From NCBI RefSeq assembly GCF_024207115.1, contig NZ_CP100128.1, positions 1,178,001 to 1,242,000 on the forward strand: a stretch of DNA of 64,000 bases, given 5' to 3'. The notes below the pieces were generated by a model, which ran no database searches, was not told where the DNA came from, and was given only the letters and a program-made list of their open reading frames with translations. Of this stretch, positions 1 to 9,009 are shown piece after piece (within the stretch, counting starts at the first letter, position 1; each line of letters opens with the position of its first letter). This stretch comes from Chromobacterium sp. IIBBL 290-4. GTDB lineage: Bacteria; Pseudomonadota; Gammaproteobacteria; Burkholderiales; Chromobacteriaceae. A program made the translations under genes and the position numbers.

Positions 1-987
1 CAGGCTGTCGCCCGGATAAGGCAGGCTGGCCGGCACTGTCCAGCTCTCTTTAAGCAATGTGATGCGGTCTGGATTGGCTGGCAAACCATAGAAAGCCGGG
101 CCGTTCATGCTGGCGAAAGTTTCCAGCTTGTCCAGCGCGCCTGCCGCCTCAAAGGCCTCGGCGTACAGTTCGATCGCCGCGTTGGCGGTATACATGCCGG
201 CGCAGCCGCAAGCCGCCTCCTTGGCGCCTTTCGCATGCGGCGCGCTGTCGGTGCCGAGGAAGAACTTGGCCGAGCCGGAAGTCGCCGCCTTGAGCAACGC
301 CTGGCGGTGCAGCTCGCGCTTGAGCACCGGCAGGCAATAGTGGTGCGGGCGGATGCCGCCGACGAACAGCGCGTTGCGGTTCATCAGCAGGTGGTGGGCG
401 GTGATGGTGGCGGCGATATTGGCCGGCGCGGCGGCGACGAACTCGGCCGCCTCTCGGGTGGTGATGTGCTCGAACACCACCTTCAGCGTCGGCAGCTTGG
501 CCAGCAGCGGCTTCATCACCCGCTCGATGAACACCGCCTCGCGGTCGAACACGTCGATATCGGCATCGGTGACTTCGCCATGCACCAACAGCGGCATGCC
601 GACCTCAGCCATCGCCTGCAGCGCCGGCATCGCGTGGGCGATATCGGTGACGCCGTGATCGGAGTTGGTGGTGGCGCCGGCCGGATACAGTTTGACACCA
701 TGGACGAAGCCACAGGCCTTGGCCTTGCGGATCTCCTCGGCGCTGGTTTTATCGGTGAGGTACAAGGTCATCAGCGGCTCGAAAGCGCTGCCGGCCGGGC
801 GCGCGGCCAGGATGCGCTCGCGGTAGGCGGCGGCGGCTTCCACCGTGGTGACCGGCGGCTTCAGATTGGGCATCACGATGGCGCGGCCCATCTGGCGGCA
901 GGTGTCGGGCAGCACCGCTGCCAGCGCGTCGCCATCGCGCAAGTGGAGGTGCCAGTCGTCGGGACGGATCAGGGTGAGAGTCTGCAT
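1..987 (-). CDS. pyrC: dihydroorotase, C-terminus cut by window edge
   Basis: Dihydroorotase interconverts carbamoyl-aspartate and dihydroorotate in de novo pyrimidine synthesis in the cytosol. The 329 residues present show the E. coli PyrC-type zinc amidohydrolase landmarks: metal-binding HLH at residues 13-15 ([10 protein letters not shown]), the lysine expected to be carboxylated at K99 in [11 protein letters not shown], a TAHH segment, and the late aspartate in LGTDSAPH. E. coli PyrC has about 348 residues, so only the last twenty or so are missing, and the frame simply runs off the left edge without a stop. The start ATG at 987 begins the [11 protein letters not shown] sequence typical of the family but has no obvious Shine-Dalgarno. 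It lies upstream of and co-oriented with nothing else visible; tusA on the same strand is 65 nt further right. Confidence 0.95.
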   Translation of the reverse strand, partial: MQTLTLIRPDDWHLHLRDGDALAAVLPDTCRQMGRAIVMPNLKPPVTTVEAAAAYRERILAARPAGSAFEPLMTLYLTDKTSAEEIRKAKACGFVHGVKLYPAGATTNSDHGVTDIAHAMPALQAMAEVGMPLLVHGEVTDADIDVFDREAVFIERVMKPLLAKLPTLKVVFEHITTREAAEFVAAAPANIAATITAHHLLMNRNALFVGGIRPHHYCLPVLKRELHRQALLKAATSGSAKFFLGTDSAPHAKGAKEAACGCAGMYTANAAIELYAEAFEAAGALDKLETFASMNGPAFYGLPANPDRITLLKESWTVPASLPYPGDSL

Positions 988-1052
988 GGTGGGTGGCTTT
1001 GCATCGTAAATGGATAAAACAATGGCGACGGAACAACCGTCGCCAATCGCGC

Positions 1053-1283
1053 TTATTTTCGCTTGAGCACCATCCGGAACTTGCCCTCGCCGGTGGTGGT
1101 CGATTCCAGCAGGCCGTTGCCGGTCTGGCGGCAGAAGGCCTCGAAATCCTTGGGCGCGCCCGGATCGGTGGCGATCACCTCCAGCACGGCGCCGCTGGCC
1201 ATGTCGGCTAGCGCCTTCTTGGCGCGCAAAATCGGCAGCGGGCAGTTCAGGCCGGAAAGATCAATCTGTTTATCGGGTGTCAT
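1053..1283 (-). CDS. TusA-like sulfur-carrier protein
   Basis: A 76-residue protein of the TusA/SirA/YeeD family, small cytosolic proteins that carry a persulfide on a conserved cysteine and hand sulfur to tRNA thiolation or other sulfur pathways. The diagnostic CPxP motif is present as C14-PLP, followed by the amphipathic helix AKKALADM and the second strand [18 protein letters not shown]. The length matches the family. The ATG is preceded by AAGGA about nine bases upstream. The gene is convergent with nothing and divergent from the NRDE-family gene to its right. Whether it is the tRNA-thiolating TusA or a paralogue cannot be told from sequence alone. Confidence 0.85.
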   Translation of the reverse strand: MTPDKQIDLSGLNCPLPILRAKKALADMASGAVLEVIATDPGAPKDFEAFCRQTGNGLLESTTTGEGKFRMVLKRK

Positions 1284-1398
1284 GGGCCGGTGTCCTTCCC
1301 CGGATCGGGTTACAATTGAGTCAGGCGCAGCCGCTCGATGCCGGCCGCAGCCCGATAGTTTACGCCTTCGTCACGCCATACCCAAATCGGTCCGCAAT

Positions 1399-2163
1399 AT
1401 GTGCATTATCGCTTTCGCCTATAAAATGCCGGGCATGGGCCAACTGGTCCTGCTGGGCAACCGCGATGAATACTATGCCCGCCCCGCCGCGCCGCTGGAC
1501 TGGTGGCCGGAATATCCCCACACCCTGGGCGGCCGCGACCTGCAGTCCGGCGGCAGCTGGCTGATGGTGGACGGCCGCAACCGCATCGCCGCCATCACCA
1601 ATTTCCGCGACGGCTTCCCGCCCAAGGCGGAGCGCTCCCGCGGCGAACTGGTGCAGCGCTTTGTCACCGGCGACGAAGACCCGTTCGCCTTCGCCGACTG
1701 GCTGCGCGCCGAATGTCATCATTACGGGCCGTTCAATCTGCTGTTCGGCACCACCTCGGACTTGTTCTTCTTCCACAGCCCCGGCCGCCAGATCGCCCGC
1801 GTCACGCCCGGCATCCACACCCTGTCCAACGCCACGCTGGACACTCAGTGGTTCAAGAGCAAGCGGCTGGCGGAATACCTGGCCGAATTCGGCCGTCCGC
1901 CGACCGAAGACCAAGCTTATGCGGCGCTGACGGACTCGACGCCGGCCGGTCCTGGCGAATTGCCGAATACCCGCATCGGCCTCGCACTGGAGAAAATCCT
2001 GTCGCCGATCTACATCCAGGGCCGCGATTACGGCACCCGCGCCTCCATGCTGTTGACCGTCTCCAGCCGCGGCGACATCGCGTTCTCGGAATTGAGCTGG
2101 GGCCTGGCGCGGCGCGAAGCGGGACGCCGCCATTACAACCTGCGCGCCGGCACGGCGCGCTGA
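1399..2163 (+). CDS. NRDE (TANGO2-like) family protein
   Basis: A 254-residue cytosolic protein of the NRDE/TANGO2 superfamily. The N-terminal Cys2 (MCIIAFAY) and the name-giving NRDE motif at residues 21-24 (LLGNRDEYY) are both present, as is the GGRDLQSGGSWL segment typical of the family. The open frame extends further upstream, but Cys2 directly after the initiator is the conserved start in this Ntn-hydrolase-like family, so the ATG at 1399 is chosen. Eukaryotic TANGO2 has been linked to lipid and heme handling; the bacterial role is not established, so no substrate is proposed. It is followed seven bases later by the CNP1-like gene and may be cotranscribed with it. Confidence 0.85.
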   Translation: MCIIAFAYKMPGMGQLVLLGNRDEYYARPAAPLDWWPEYPHTLGGRDLQSGGSWLMVDGRNRIAAITNFRDGFPPKAERSRGELVQRFVTGDEDPFAFADWLRAECHHYGPFNLLFGTTSDLFFFHSPGRQIARVTPGIHTLSNATLDTQWFKSKRLAEYLAEFGRPPTEDQAYAALTDSTPAGPGELPNTRIGLALEKILSPIYIQGRDYGTRASMLLTVSSRGDIAFSELSWGLARREAGRRHYNLRAGTAR

Positions 2164-2170
2164 TAGGGAG

Positions 2171-2686
2171 ATGCAATTGAAGTTCCATGCCACTCTGCCG
2201 GCTTTGCTGGCGCTATGCCTCAGCGCCGCAGCCCTTGCCGAAGGCAAGCTGCCGATCAACCGCAATTACGCGACGGATGACGACAAACCATGGGAGGAGC
2301 AGGCCTACGCCCTACCCGCCTATCCGAAGCAGGCCGACTGGATAGAAGTGAAACCGGACTGGCTGCAAAGCAACCGCTTCTATGTCGACGGGCAAACGCT
2401 GAGCGTGGGCCAGGACGGCGTGGTGCGCTTCATCAGCAAGGTGCTCAGCCCCAACGGCGTGGAAAACCTCAGCGTCGAAGGCATCCAGTGCAAAAGCAAC
2501 CAATACCGCGCCTATGGCTTCGGCGACAGCGTCAATCAGCGCTGGATAGAAACCTTGCGCCCGGTTTGGCTGCCCATCGATTATGGCGACAAATTGAGAC
2601 GCGAGCTGCGCGAACGCATGTGCCCCTACCACTCCGCGCCGCGCGCGCCGGAGGAAGCCGTTCAGAGCTTGCGCAAAGGCGGCTGA
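2171..2686 (+). CDS. CNP1-like family secreted protein
   Basis: A 171-residue protein with a clear cleavable signal peptide (hydrophobic LPALLALCLSAAALA, likely cleavage after ALA near residue 23), so probably periplasmic. The mature part, rich in Trp, Tyr and charged residues (KPWEEQAYALPAYP, the two cysteines in GIQCKSNQ and RMCPYH), resembles the CNP1-like family known from Neisseria and relatives, whose function is uncharacterised. A GGGAG sequence directly abuts the ATG at 2171; it would be better spaced for the in-frame TTG six bases downstream, so the true start may be TTG at 2177. It follows the NRDE gene closely. Confidence 0.75.
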   Translation: MQLKFHATLPALLALCLSAAALAEGKLPINRNYATDDDKPWEEQAYALPAYPKQADWIEVKPDWLQSNRFYVDGQTLSVGQDGVVRFISKVLSPNGVENLSVEGIQCKSNQYRAYGFGDSVNQRWIETLRPVWLPIDYGDKLRRELRERMCPYHSAPRAPEEAVQSLRKGG

Positions 2687-2745
2687 AACGATGCCTGACA
2701 GGTGTTCTAAGATGAAGCATCTGTCTTGCACTCGCGTAGGCGCCG

Positions 2746-3351
2746 ATGGATCAGCAAACTCAACAGGAAAACCGCGAAAGAGAGTGGGTCCGGCGGTTAT
2801 TCGAACAGAAAGGCATCGCGCCGCTGGATGTCAGATCGCTGAAGTGCCCGGCCCCGGATGTCGGCGTGGCCTTGTCCGATGGGCGCTTCCTGGCCATTGA
2901 GGTCACCGAGGTGCTGGCAGGCGAGCACGCCCGCCGCACGGCCCGGAAAAAAGACGTTCAATCCGCCCAGCAAGCCGCGGGCGGCATCGGCCTGATGTTC
3001 ACCCAACCCGCCAATGCGCTGGATGTGGCCTGTCGAATAGAAGCCAAAGTCGGCAAGGACTACCAAGTGCCGCATGGCCACCAACTTCACCTGCTATTGG
3101 CGGCCGGCACCGTCGAACACGGCTCGCTGGCCTCGGCCCTGCCCTCCATCCTGTCGATAAGCGAACTGGATCAACTCACCCATGACATGCTGTCGCGCTC
3201 CCGCTATCAGCATGCTTACCTTCATGTCCAGCTAGGGCAAGGCCTCTACGAGTGGAACCGCCATCAGCGCTGGCATGAGATTCACCCTCCCCATCCAGTT
3301 GAAGCGCATTACCCAGATGCCTCTGAGCCTGTGAGGCAAGCGGCCCGTTGA
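2746..3351 (+). CDS. hypothetical protein, possible restriction-endonuclease-like fold
   Basis: A 201-residue protein I do not recognise. It lacks a signal peptide and membrane segments. Near residues 38-55 the run APDVGVALSDGRFLAIEVTE has the spacing of a PD-(D/E)xK nuclease core (PD, a short loop, then a hydrophobic strand ending in E-x-polar), but the expected lysine is threonine, so a nuclease activity is only a guess. A basic stretch (HARRTARKKD) follows. The C-terminal third contains several His and Trp residues (YEWNRHQRWHEIHPPHP). There is no good Shine-Dalgarno at the ATG. It sits at the left border of the AT-rich island; its own codon use looks like the host. Confidence 0.55.
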   Translation: MDQQTQQENREREWVRRLFEQKGIAPLDVRSLKCPAPDVGVALSDGRFLAIEVTEVLAGEHARRTARKKDVQSAQQAAGGIGLMFTQPANALDVACRIEAKVGKDYQVPHGHQLHLLLAAGTVEHGSLASALPSILSISELDQLTHDMLSRSRYQHAYLHVQLGQGLYEWNRHQRWHEIHPPHPVEAHYPDASEPVRQAAR

Positions 3352-3574
3352 TAGCGGCGATCGAAATTTCAACGGTATTGCCCACATAGGGTCCAGCGGT
3401 CCGCCTCGCTATCCCTGTCATTTATTCGCCAATCTCATCTTTGTCCTTTTTCTTCCCATCTCCCAGCCCCTGACGCTTGTTGTTTTTCATAATTATTTGT
3501 GGCACATTTAAATGACAATTGCATTTTGTTCTAAGTGCAACTGTTCTTCTGAATACAATTCCAAGGTTGAGGTT

Positions 3575-4318
3575 ATGCACCCCATTTATTCTTTCAAACA
3601 CTTCTCAGAACTGGAGTGTTTCGTCGATCAACTGGAATGCGTCGGTCAAATGGCTGGCGCCAAGGACCTCCACCATAATTTTGTTTATGTCAATGCGTCT
3701 TATGCTGACTTCCATGGGCTGCCTAGGGACGAAATTATTGGAAAAAAATCAGGAGACATGCCCAATGGCATTAATGTTCTATCGCCATTAATGCATGAGC
3801 AAGATCAAATGGTATTGCTGCAACAGAAAAAAATCATCATGGGCAGCATCCACCCTCATCGCAATGGCGGCGACCCCAGAGCCTACAAGTTTCGTAAATT
3901 CCCAGCTCTTCTCAATGAAAAACACCCAATCATCTTATTTACTGGAGAAGACCTGACATGCGACACGACTTTTTGGAGCGATGTCCTATGGAATATTGAA
4001 CCCATGGTTAAAGTAGAGAAGCTTGTCTCCGCATCATATTCACAGCAATTAGAATCAAAGGACTTAGGCATTCCCTTAAGCGACAATGAGTGGGCAGTAC
4101 TCAGTCTATTGCTACGCGGCATACCGACAAAGCGAATCGCTTCCATCTATGAAGTCTCTATACGCACAATCGAAAACAGAATTGAATCTCTGAAAGATAA
4201 ATTTGGCGCTCTTAATCAGCAGAACTTATTAGACATGGCCAGGAGAAGCGGCTATCAATCGGTTATTTCTCGCGCAATATTCAAAGAACACATGACCTAC
4301 AATCTTCTAGTCGAATAA
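3575..4318 (+). CDS. LuxR-family regulator with PAS-like sensor domain
   Basis: A predicted one-component transcription factor. The N-terminal part contains a PAS-like segment (NFVYVNASYADFHGLPRDEIIGKKSGDM, read in pieces at about residues 35-62) and the C-terminus a LuxR/GerE helix-turn-helix: LSDNEWAVLSLLLRGIPTK, then IASIYEVSIRTIENRI. The frame is open 63 bases further upstream to an ATG at 3512 with no ribosome site; the ATG at 3575 has AAGG eight bases upstream and is preferred, giving 247 residues. Codon use and base composition are much more AT-rich than in surrounding genes, suggesting acquisition by transfer. An EamA exporter starts one base after the stop, so the pair is probably one transcript and the regulator may control the exporter. 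Confidence 0.8.
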   Translation: MHPIYSFKHFSELECFVDQLECVGQMAGAKDLHHNFVYVNASYADFHGLPRDEIIGKKSGDMPNGINVLSPLMHEQDQMVLLQQKKIIMGSIHPHRNGGDPRAYKFRKFPALLNEKHPIILFTGEDLTCDTTFWSDVLWNIEPMVKVEKLVSASYSQQLESKDLGIPLSDNEWAVLSLLLRGIPTKRIASIYEVSIRTIENRIESLKDKFGALNQQNLLDMARRSGYQSVISRAIFKEHMTYNLLVE

Positions 4319-4319
4319 A

Positions 4320-5216
4320 ATGAACCGAACTCACACTTTAATTACCATACTGCTAGCAACAAGTATTTTTGGTTTCAATTACGTAGCCGCGAAAATCAGC
4401 TCGATAAAAATCGACCCCGTTGATACCGCGATGCTGCGAGTGGCATTCGCTGCACTTCCCGCCTGTCTGATTCTGCGAGTTGAACGAAAAGAATGGGCTC
4501 ACGTTTTACTTTATGGCGTGGCATTCTCTTTCGGTCTATTCCTCTTCTTCAAAGGTTTAAAAACTGGCGCAGATGCCGGTATATCATCCGTCATCATGCA
4601 AGCTGGATCGCTTTTCACTGCAGTTGCTGGAATTATATTTTTTAAAGAAAAGTGGAACCAATTTAATATCCTAGGATGTGCCATTGCCATGTTAGGAATT
4701 TACTCAATATCAAAAATACAGGGAGGCGGCATCAACCTGGCAGGCATTGCCTTTGTTCTTGCATCAGCATTTAGCTGGACATTCGCCAACTTAGCCGTCC
4801 GCCACTCCAGAACTAAGCGCCCGGTTGCCTTTGTCGCCTGGGGAAGCTTGGTTTCAGCCCTTCTGCTTGCAGCCACTCACTTAATTGATGGAGCGCCTCT
4901 TGCTGCCGTCTTGGAAAAGATTGATCAACGCGCTTGGTTGGCCATAGCATTTCAAGGTTACATCACTACCCTAGTGGGTTATGGACTTTGGACTTTGCTA
5001 CTCAGCCGCAATCAACTAGTACTAAGCGCACCCAGCTATTTACTCGTCCCTGCCTTTGCGCTACTCTTCTCTCACATTATCCTTAATGAGACAATAACCA
5101 TCCAAAAAGTGTTATTCTCATGTATCGTCGTCATTGGCGTCACCATCAACTCATGCGCCCATCAAGTTGGCGCCTGGATCAATTTACGTAAGAAATCCAC
5201 CATTCTATCACAATGA
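4320..5216 (+). CDS. EamA/DMT-family transporter
   Basis: A 298-residue integral membrane protein with about ten hydrophobic helices arranged as two EamA repeats, the hallmark of the drug/metabolite transporter superfamily. Visible markers are the N-terminal FGFNYVAAKIS, PVDTAMLRVAFAALPA in the first repeat, and FSWTFANLAVRHS opening the second. Such proteins usually export metabolites or amino acids across the inner membrane; the substrate is not readable. The start ATG at 4320 lies one base after the stop of the PAS-LuxR gene, implying translational coupling. Like its partner it is AT-rich relative to the chromosome. A GAAGCGTG/CACGCTTC inverted repeat at 5228-5256 follows the gene but has no T-run. 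Confidence 0.85.
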   Translation: MNRTHTLITILLATSIFGFNYVAAKISSIKIDPVDTAMLRVAFAALPACLILRVERKEWAHVLLYGVAFSFGLFLFFKGLKTGADAGISSVIMQAGSLFTAVAGIIFFKEKWNQFNILGCAIAMLGIYSISKIQGGGINLAGIAFVLASAFSWTFANLAVRHSRTKRPVAFVAWGSLVSALLLAATHLIDGAPLAAVLEKIDQRAWLAIAFQGYITTLVGYGLWTLLLSRNQLVLSAPSYLLVPAFALLFSHIILNETITIQKVLFSCIVVIGVTINSCAHQVGAWINLRKKSTILSQ

Positions 5217-5315
5217 CATATGCGGCAGAAGCGTGTTTTTCACTCTGGCACGCTTCACGCATAAAAATAAAATCTCCATATCACTTCTTATTCATACCTG
5301 TGAAGGGTTGTTGAT

Positions 5316-5783
5316 ATGGCCAATGATAACTTTTCAGATATTGACCGTTTCCGAGATAAATTTATCGAGATTGTTGCCCGGCATATCCGCCAAGAGCTGG
5401 ATCAAACTGAGTTGGAAAATTTAACTGCTCAGGCTCAATGCAATATCCCTCACACTCCAGGCCTACATTTTGAGGCTTTTGACTCTATCGAGAATAGAGT
5501 TAGACATCTCGCTTTTGAAGAAGCCATTTCTCCCTTGGAAATGCTGTCTGTTCCATATTTTTTTCAACGCTTGCAAATCATCGGGCAGTTGCATGATCGG
5601 CCCGTCTGTTACTTCAAGGGTTGCGGCATCTACTTGTGGAGCCTGGAGCCGGATGGCGACTCGCTAAGCTTTTGGCTTTCATACCCAGCCTATCCGCCCG
5701 GCTGGCCCCAGTCGGAGATAGACTCATTTCAAACCATGCTGGAGATCGAGAAAGCGCCCAACTCTCACCCTCTGCCATGCTAA
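5316..5783 (+). CDS. hypothetical protein of AT-rich island
   Basis: A 155-residue soluble protein that I cannot assign to a family. It begins with a charged helical region (DIDRFRDKFIEIVARHIRQELDQ), has no signal peptide or membrane segment, and in the second half shows an aromatic-rich part (VCYFKGCGIYLWSLEPDG, FWLSYPAYPPGWP) that could be a compact beta structure. AGGG lies about ten bases upstream of the ATG. Its AT content is intermediate, falling towards the 3' end, which may mark the right border of the island. The gene is convergent with moaC, and the shared gap contains the moaC terminator. Confidence 0.6.
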   Translation: MANDNFSDIDRFRDKFIEIVARHIRQELDQTELENLTAQAQCNIPHTPGLHFEAFDSIENRVRHLAFEEAISPLEMLSVPYFFQRLQIIGQLHDRPVCYFKGCGIYLWSLEPDGDSLSFWLSYPAYPPGWPQSEIDSFQTMLEIEKAPNSHPLPC

Positions 5784-5930
5784 AACCATGGAGAGAAAAT
5801 TTACTCCACCTACAGGCAATGACACGCATCCTACTTCCGCTTGCACGGAAACGTTGGCCAAGGATCGCCAGCAATGAAAGATATTTTTGGCGTTGCGAAA
5901 AGCTCATCCCCCAAATGCCTTGAGGGAAAT

Positions 5931-5958
5931 AAAAACAGCCCCTGGTCACGGGGGCTGT
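5931..5958 (-). terminator. rho-independent terminator downstream of moaC
   Basis: ACAGCCCC at 5935-5942 pairs perfectly with GGGGCTGT at 5951-5958 around an eight-base loop. On the minus strand the stem is followed by TTTTTATTT, so it terminates the moaC transcript 30 bases after its stop. Confidence 0.85.
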
Positions 5959-5990
5959 AAATGACATGCGATGAACGGCAAAGATGCAAA

Positions 5991-6479
5991 TCACGCGCCC
6001 TTTGCCGCGCTTCTCCAGCTGCCGCTCTGGCCGCCATCCTTCTCCAGCAGCCGCACGCCGCTGATTTCCATGCCGCGGTCCACGGCCTTGCACATATCGT
6101 AAATGGTCAGCAGGCCGATATTGGCGGCCGTCAGCGCCTCCATCTCCACGCCAGTCTGGCCCTGGCATTCCGCGGTCACTTCGACGCGCACCGCGCTCTG
6201 CTCTTCCAATAACGCAAAATCCACCGCCAACCGCGTCAGCGCGATCGGATGGCACAACGGGATCAGATCCCAGGTTTTCTTGGCCGCCATGATGGCGGCG
6301 ACGCGGGCGATGCCCAATACGTCGCCCTTCTTGTGGCCGCCGTCACGCACCAGCGCGAAAGTGGCCGGCAGCATGCAGATGACGCCTTCGGCCACGGCGC
6401 GGCGGGCGGTGACGGCCTTGTCGCCGACATCGACCATATGGGCCTGGCCGGCTGCGTCGAAATGAGTCAGTTTTGTCAT
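5991..6479 (-). CDS. moaC: cyclic pyranopterin monophosphate synthase
   Basis: MoaC acts with MoaA in the first step of molybdenum cofactor synthesis, converting the 3',8-cyclo-GTP product of MoaA into cyclic pyranopterin monophosphate. The 162-residue protein matches the family length and carries its signature blocks: HMVDVGDK near the start, the [12 protein letters not shown] segment, LIPLCHPI with the active-site histidine, and the [10 protein letters not shown] / IYDMCKAVD blocks. The ATG at 6479 has AGGG six bases upstream; the longer in-frame start at 6500 lacks one. No other molybdenum cofactor gene is visible nearby. Upstream on the same strand is a small membrane protein coupled to lpxC. 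Confidence 0.95.
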   Translation of the reverse strand: MTKLTHFDAAGQAHMVDVGDKAVTARRAVAEGVICMLPATFALVRDGGHKKGDVLGIARVAAIMAAKKTWDLIPLCHPIALTRLAVDFALLEEQSAVRVEVTAECQGQTGVEMEALTAANIGLLTIYDMCKAVDRGMEISGVRLLEKDGGQSGSWRSAAKGA

Positions 6480-6512
6480 GGCGTACCCTTCAAATGACAA
6501 CGCCCGCCGCGT

Positions 6513-6695
6513 TCAACGCAGCAGGCGGAATATCAGCCAGAAACAGCAAACAATAATCAACAAGCCGGCGCTCCAGCGGACGATGGCCAGCCCGCGGCGC
6601 AGATAACGGCGGTCATGGGTGAGCGCGAAACACAGCATCGCCCAGCCTATCGCCAGTATCGTCGCCAGCAGCCACAGCCGCCAGAAGCCGAACAT
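6513..6695 (-). CDS. small two-helix membrane protein
   Basis: A 60-residue protein consisting of two hydrophobic helices (LWLLATILAIGWAMLCFAL and AGLLIIVCCFWLIFRLL) joined by a strongly basic loop (HDRRYLRRGLAIVR), which by the positive-inside rule would place the loop in the cytoplasm and both ends outside. An excellent ribosome site, GGAG five bases before the TAA-spaced ATG, is embedded in the last codons of lpxC, and only two bases separate lpxC's stop from this start. That arrangement argues for a real, translationally coupled gene. Function is unknown. Confidence 0.7.
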   Translation of the reverse strand: MFGFWRLWLLATILAIGWAMLCFALTHDRRYLRRGLAIVRWSAGLLIIVCCFWLIFRLLR

Positions 6696-6697
6696 GC

Positions 6698-7612
6698 TTA
6701 CTCCTGCGGCGGCAGCAGATGGAAGCTGGACGGCGCATCCAGAGGATCGTCGAAGGTGACGTATTCCCAGGCGTCCGGCGTGGCCAGCAGCTTGCGCAGC
6801 AGCTTGTTGTTCATCGCGTGGCCGGACTTGTGGCCGGAGAAGGCGGCGATCAGCGGATGGCCGATGATGTACAAATCGCCGATCGCATCCAGCAGCTTGT
6901 GGCGGACGAACTCATCCGGGAAACGCAGGCCTTCCGGATTGAGCACGTATTCGTCATCAATGACGATGGCATTATCCAGACTGCCGCCGCGGCCCAGGCC
7001 ATGGTTGCGCATGTATTCCAGCTCATGCATGAAGCCGAAGGTGCGGGCGCGGCTGATCTCGTCCATATAGGAGTGGCGGGCGAAGTCCACTTCCACCGTC
7101 TGCGGCGCGCGGTTGAACGCCGGATGGTTGAACACGATGCCTAGCTTGACCTTGAAGCCTTCATGCGGATCCAGCCGGACCCACACATCGCCCTCTTCCA
7201 CCAGCACGCTCTGTTTGACGCGGATGAAACGCTTTTTCTTGGACTGATCCACCACCCCGGCCGTCTGCAACAGATAGAGGAAAGGCGCGGCGGAGCCATC
7301 CATGATGGGCATTTCCGCCGCCGTCACCTCGACGACCAGGTTATCGATGCCGAAGCCGGCGAAGGCCGACATCAGATGTTCGATCGTGCCGACACGCACG
7401 CCGGTGTCTGTCACCAGCGTGGAGGAGAGTCGCGTGTCGTTCACGAGCGATGGTTCCGCCTTCACGTCCACCGGCTCGGGCAAGTCGGTGCGGCGGAAGA
7501 CGATGCCGGTATCGGGCGGCGCCGGCAGCAGGGTGAGCTTCACCCGCTCGCCGGAATGCAGACCGACGCCCGTGGCGCTGATCGCTTGTTTCAGCGTGCG
7601 CTGCAGAATCAT
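6698..7612 (-). CDS. lpxC: UDP-3-O-acyl-N-acetylglucosamine deacetylase
   Basis: LpxC performs the committed zinc-dependent deacetylation of lipid A synthesis. The 304-residue protein has the family length and all zinc and catalytic elements: the first histidine in TIEHLMSAF, the HKxxDxxGD motif in RHKLLDAIGDLYI, and the late histidine in SGHKSGHAMNN. The N-terminus MILQRTLKQAISATGVGLHSG is the conserved start. It is the last gene of the division/cell-wall cluster, as in many proteobacteria, and is separated from ftsZ by about 110 bases that contain its own probable promoter. It is followed by a coupled small membrane protein and then moaC. Confidence 0.97.
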   Translation of the reverse strand: MILQRTLKQAISATGVGLHSGERVKLTLLPAPPDTGIVFRRTDLPEPVDVKAEPSLVNDTRLSSTLVTDTGVRVGTIEHLMSAFAGFGIDNLVVEVTAAEMPIMDGSAAPFLYLLQTAGVVDQSKKKRFIRVKQSVLVEEGDVWVRLDPHEGFKVKLGIVFNHPAFNRAPQTVEVDFARHSYMDEISRARTFGFMHELEYMRNHGLGRGGSLDNAIVIDDEYVLNPEGLRFPDEFVRHKLLDAIGDLYIIGHPLIAAFSGHKSGHAMNNKLLRKLLATPDAWEYVTFDDPLDAPSSFHLLPPQE

Positions 7613-7643
7613 TTCAGGCTACTCAACCAAACGGGAAAACCCG

Positions 7644-7654
7644 ATTCTAGCATA
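7644..7654 (-). promoter_or_regulatory. probable extended -10 promoter of lpxC
   Basis: Reading the minus strand, TATGCTAGAAT gives a TG-extended -10 hexamer (TAGAAT) about 32 bases before the lpxC start. No convincing -35 was found at 17 bases. Placement in the only sizeable gap between ftsZ and lpxC supports it. Confidence 0.4.
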
Positions 7655-7721
7655 GCGACTGCCTATGCTTTATTGATTGATTTGCTTGCAAGAATAGCGT
7701 TTCTCTATCCTGTTTCTCCGC

Positions 7722-8909
<1,188 letters not shown>

Positions 8910-8979
8910 TTCCCTCTCCTCAATAAAGATGAGCCATCCATACTGCTTGGTACTACGCCCGAACAAACTCGAAAATGCC

Positions 8980-8995
8980 GCCGGCGCCCGCCGGC
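8980..8995 (-). other. stem-loop between ftsA and ftsZ
   Basis: GCCGGC at 8980-8985 pairs with GCCGGC at 8990-8995 around a four-base loop in the gap after ftsA. There is no T-run, so it is more likely an RNA stability or attenuation element than a terminator. Confidence 0.35.
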
Positions 8996-9009
8996 AGCCC
9001 GTAAATCCA

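Noticed and set aside
1..987. pyrC as a truncated pseudogene
   Set aside because: The frame is open to the window edge, and only the expected C-terminal residues are missing.
235..1017. 260-codon plus-strand frame opposite pyrC
   Set aside because: pyrC is intact on the minus strand with all active-site motifs; the plus frame is a shadow.
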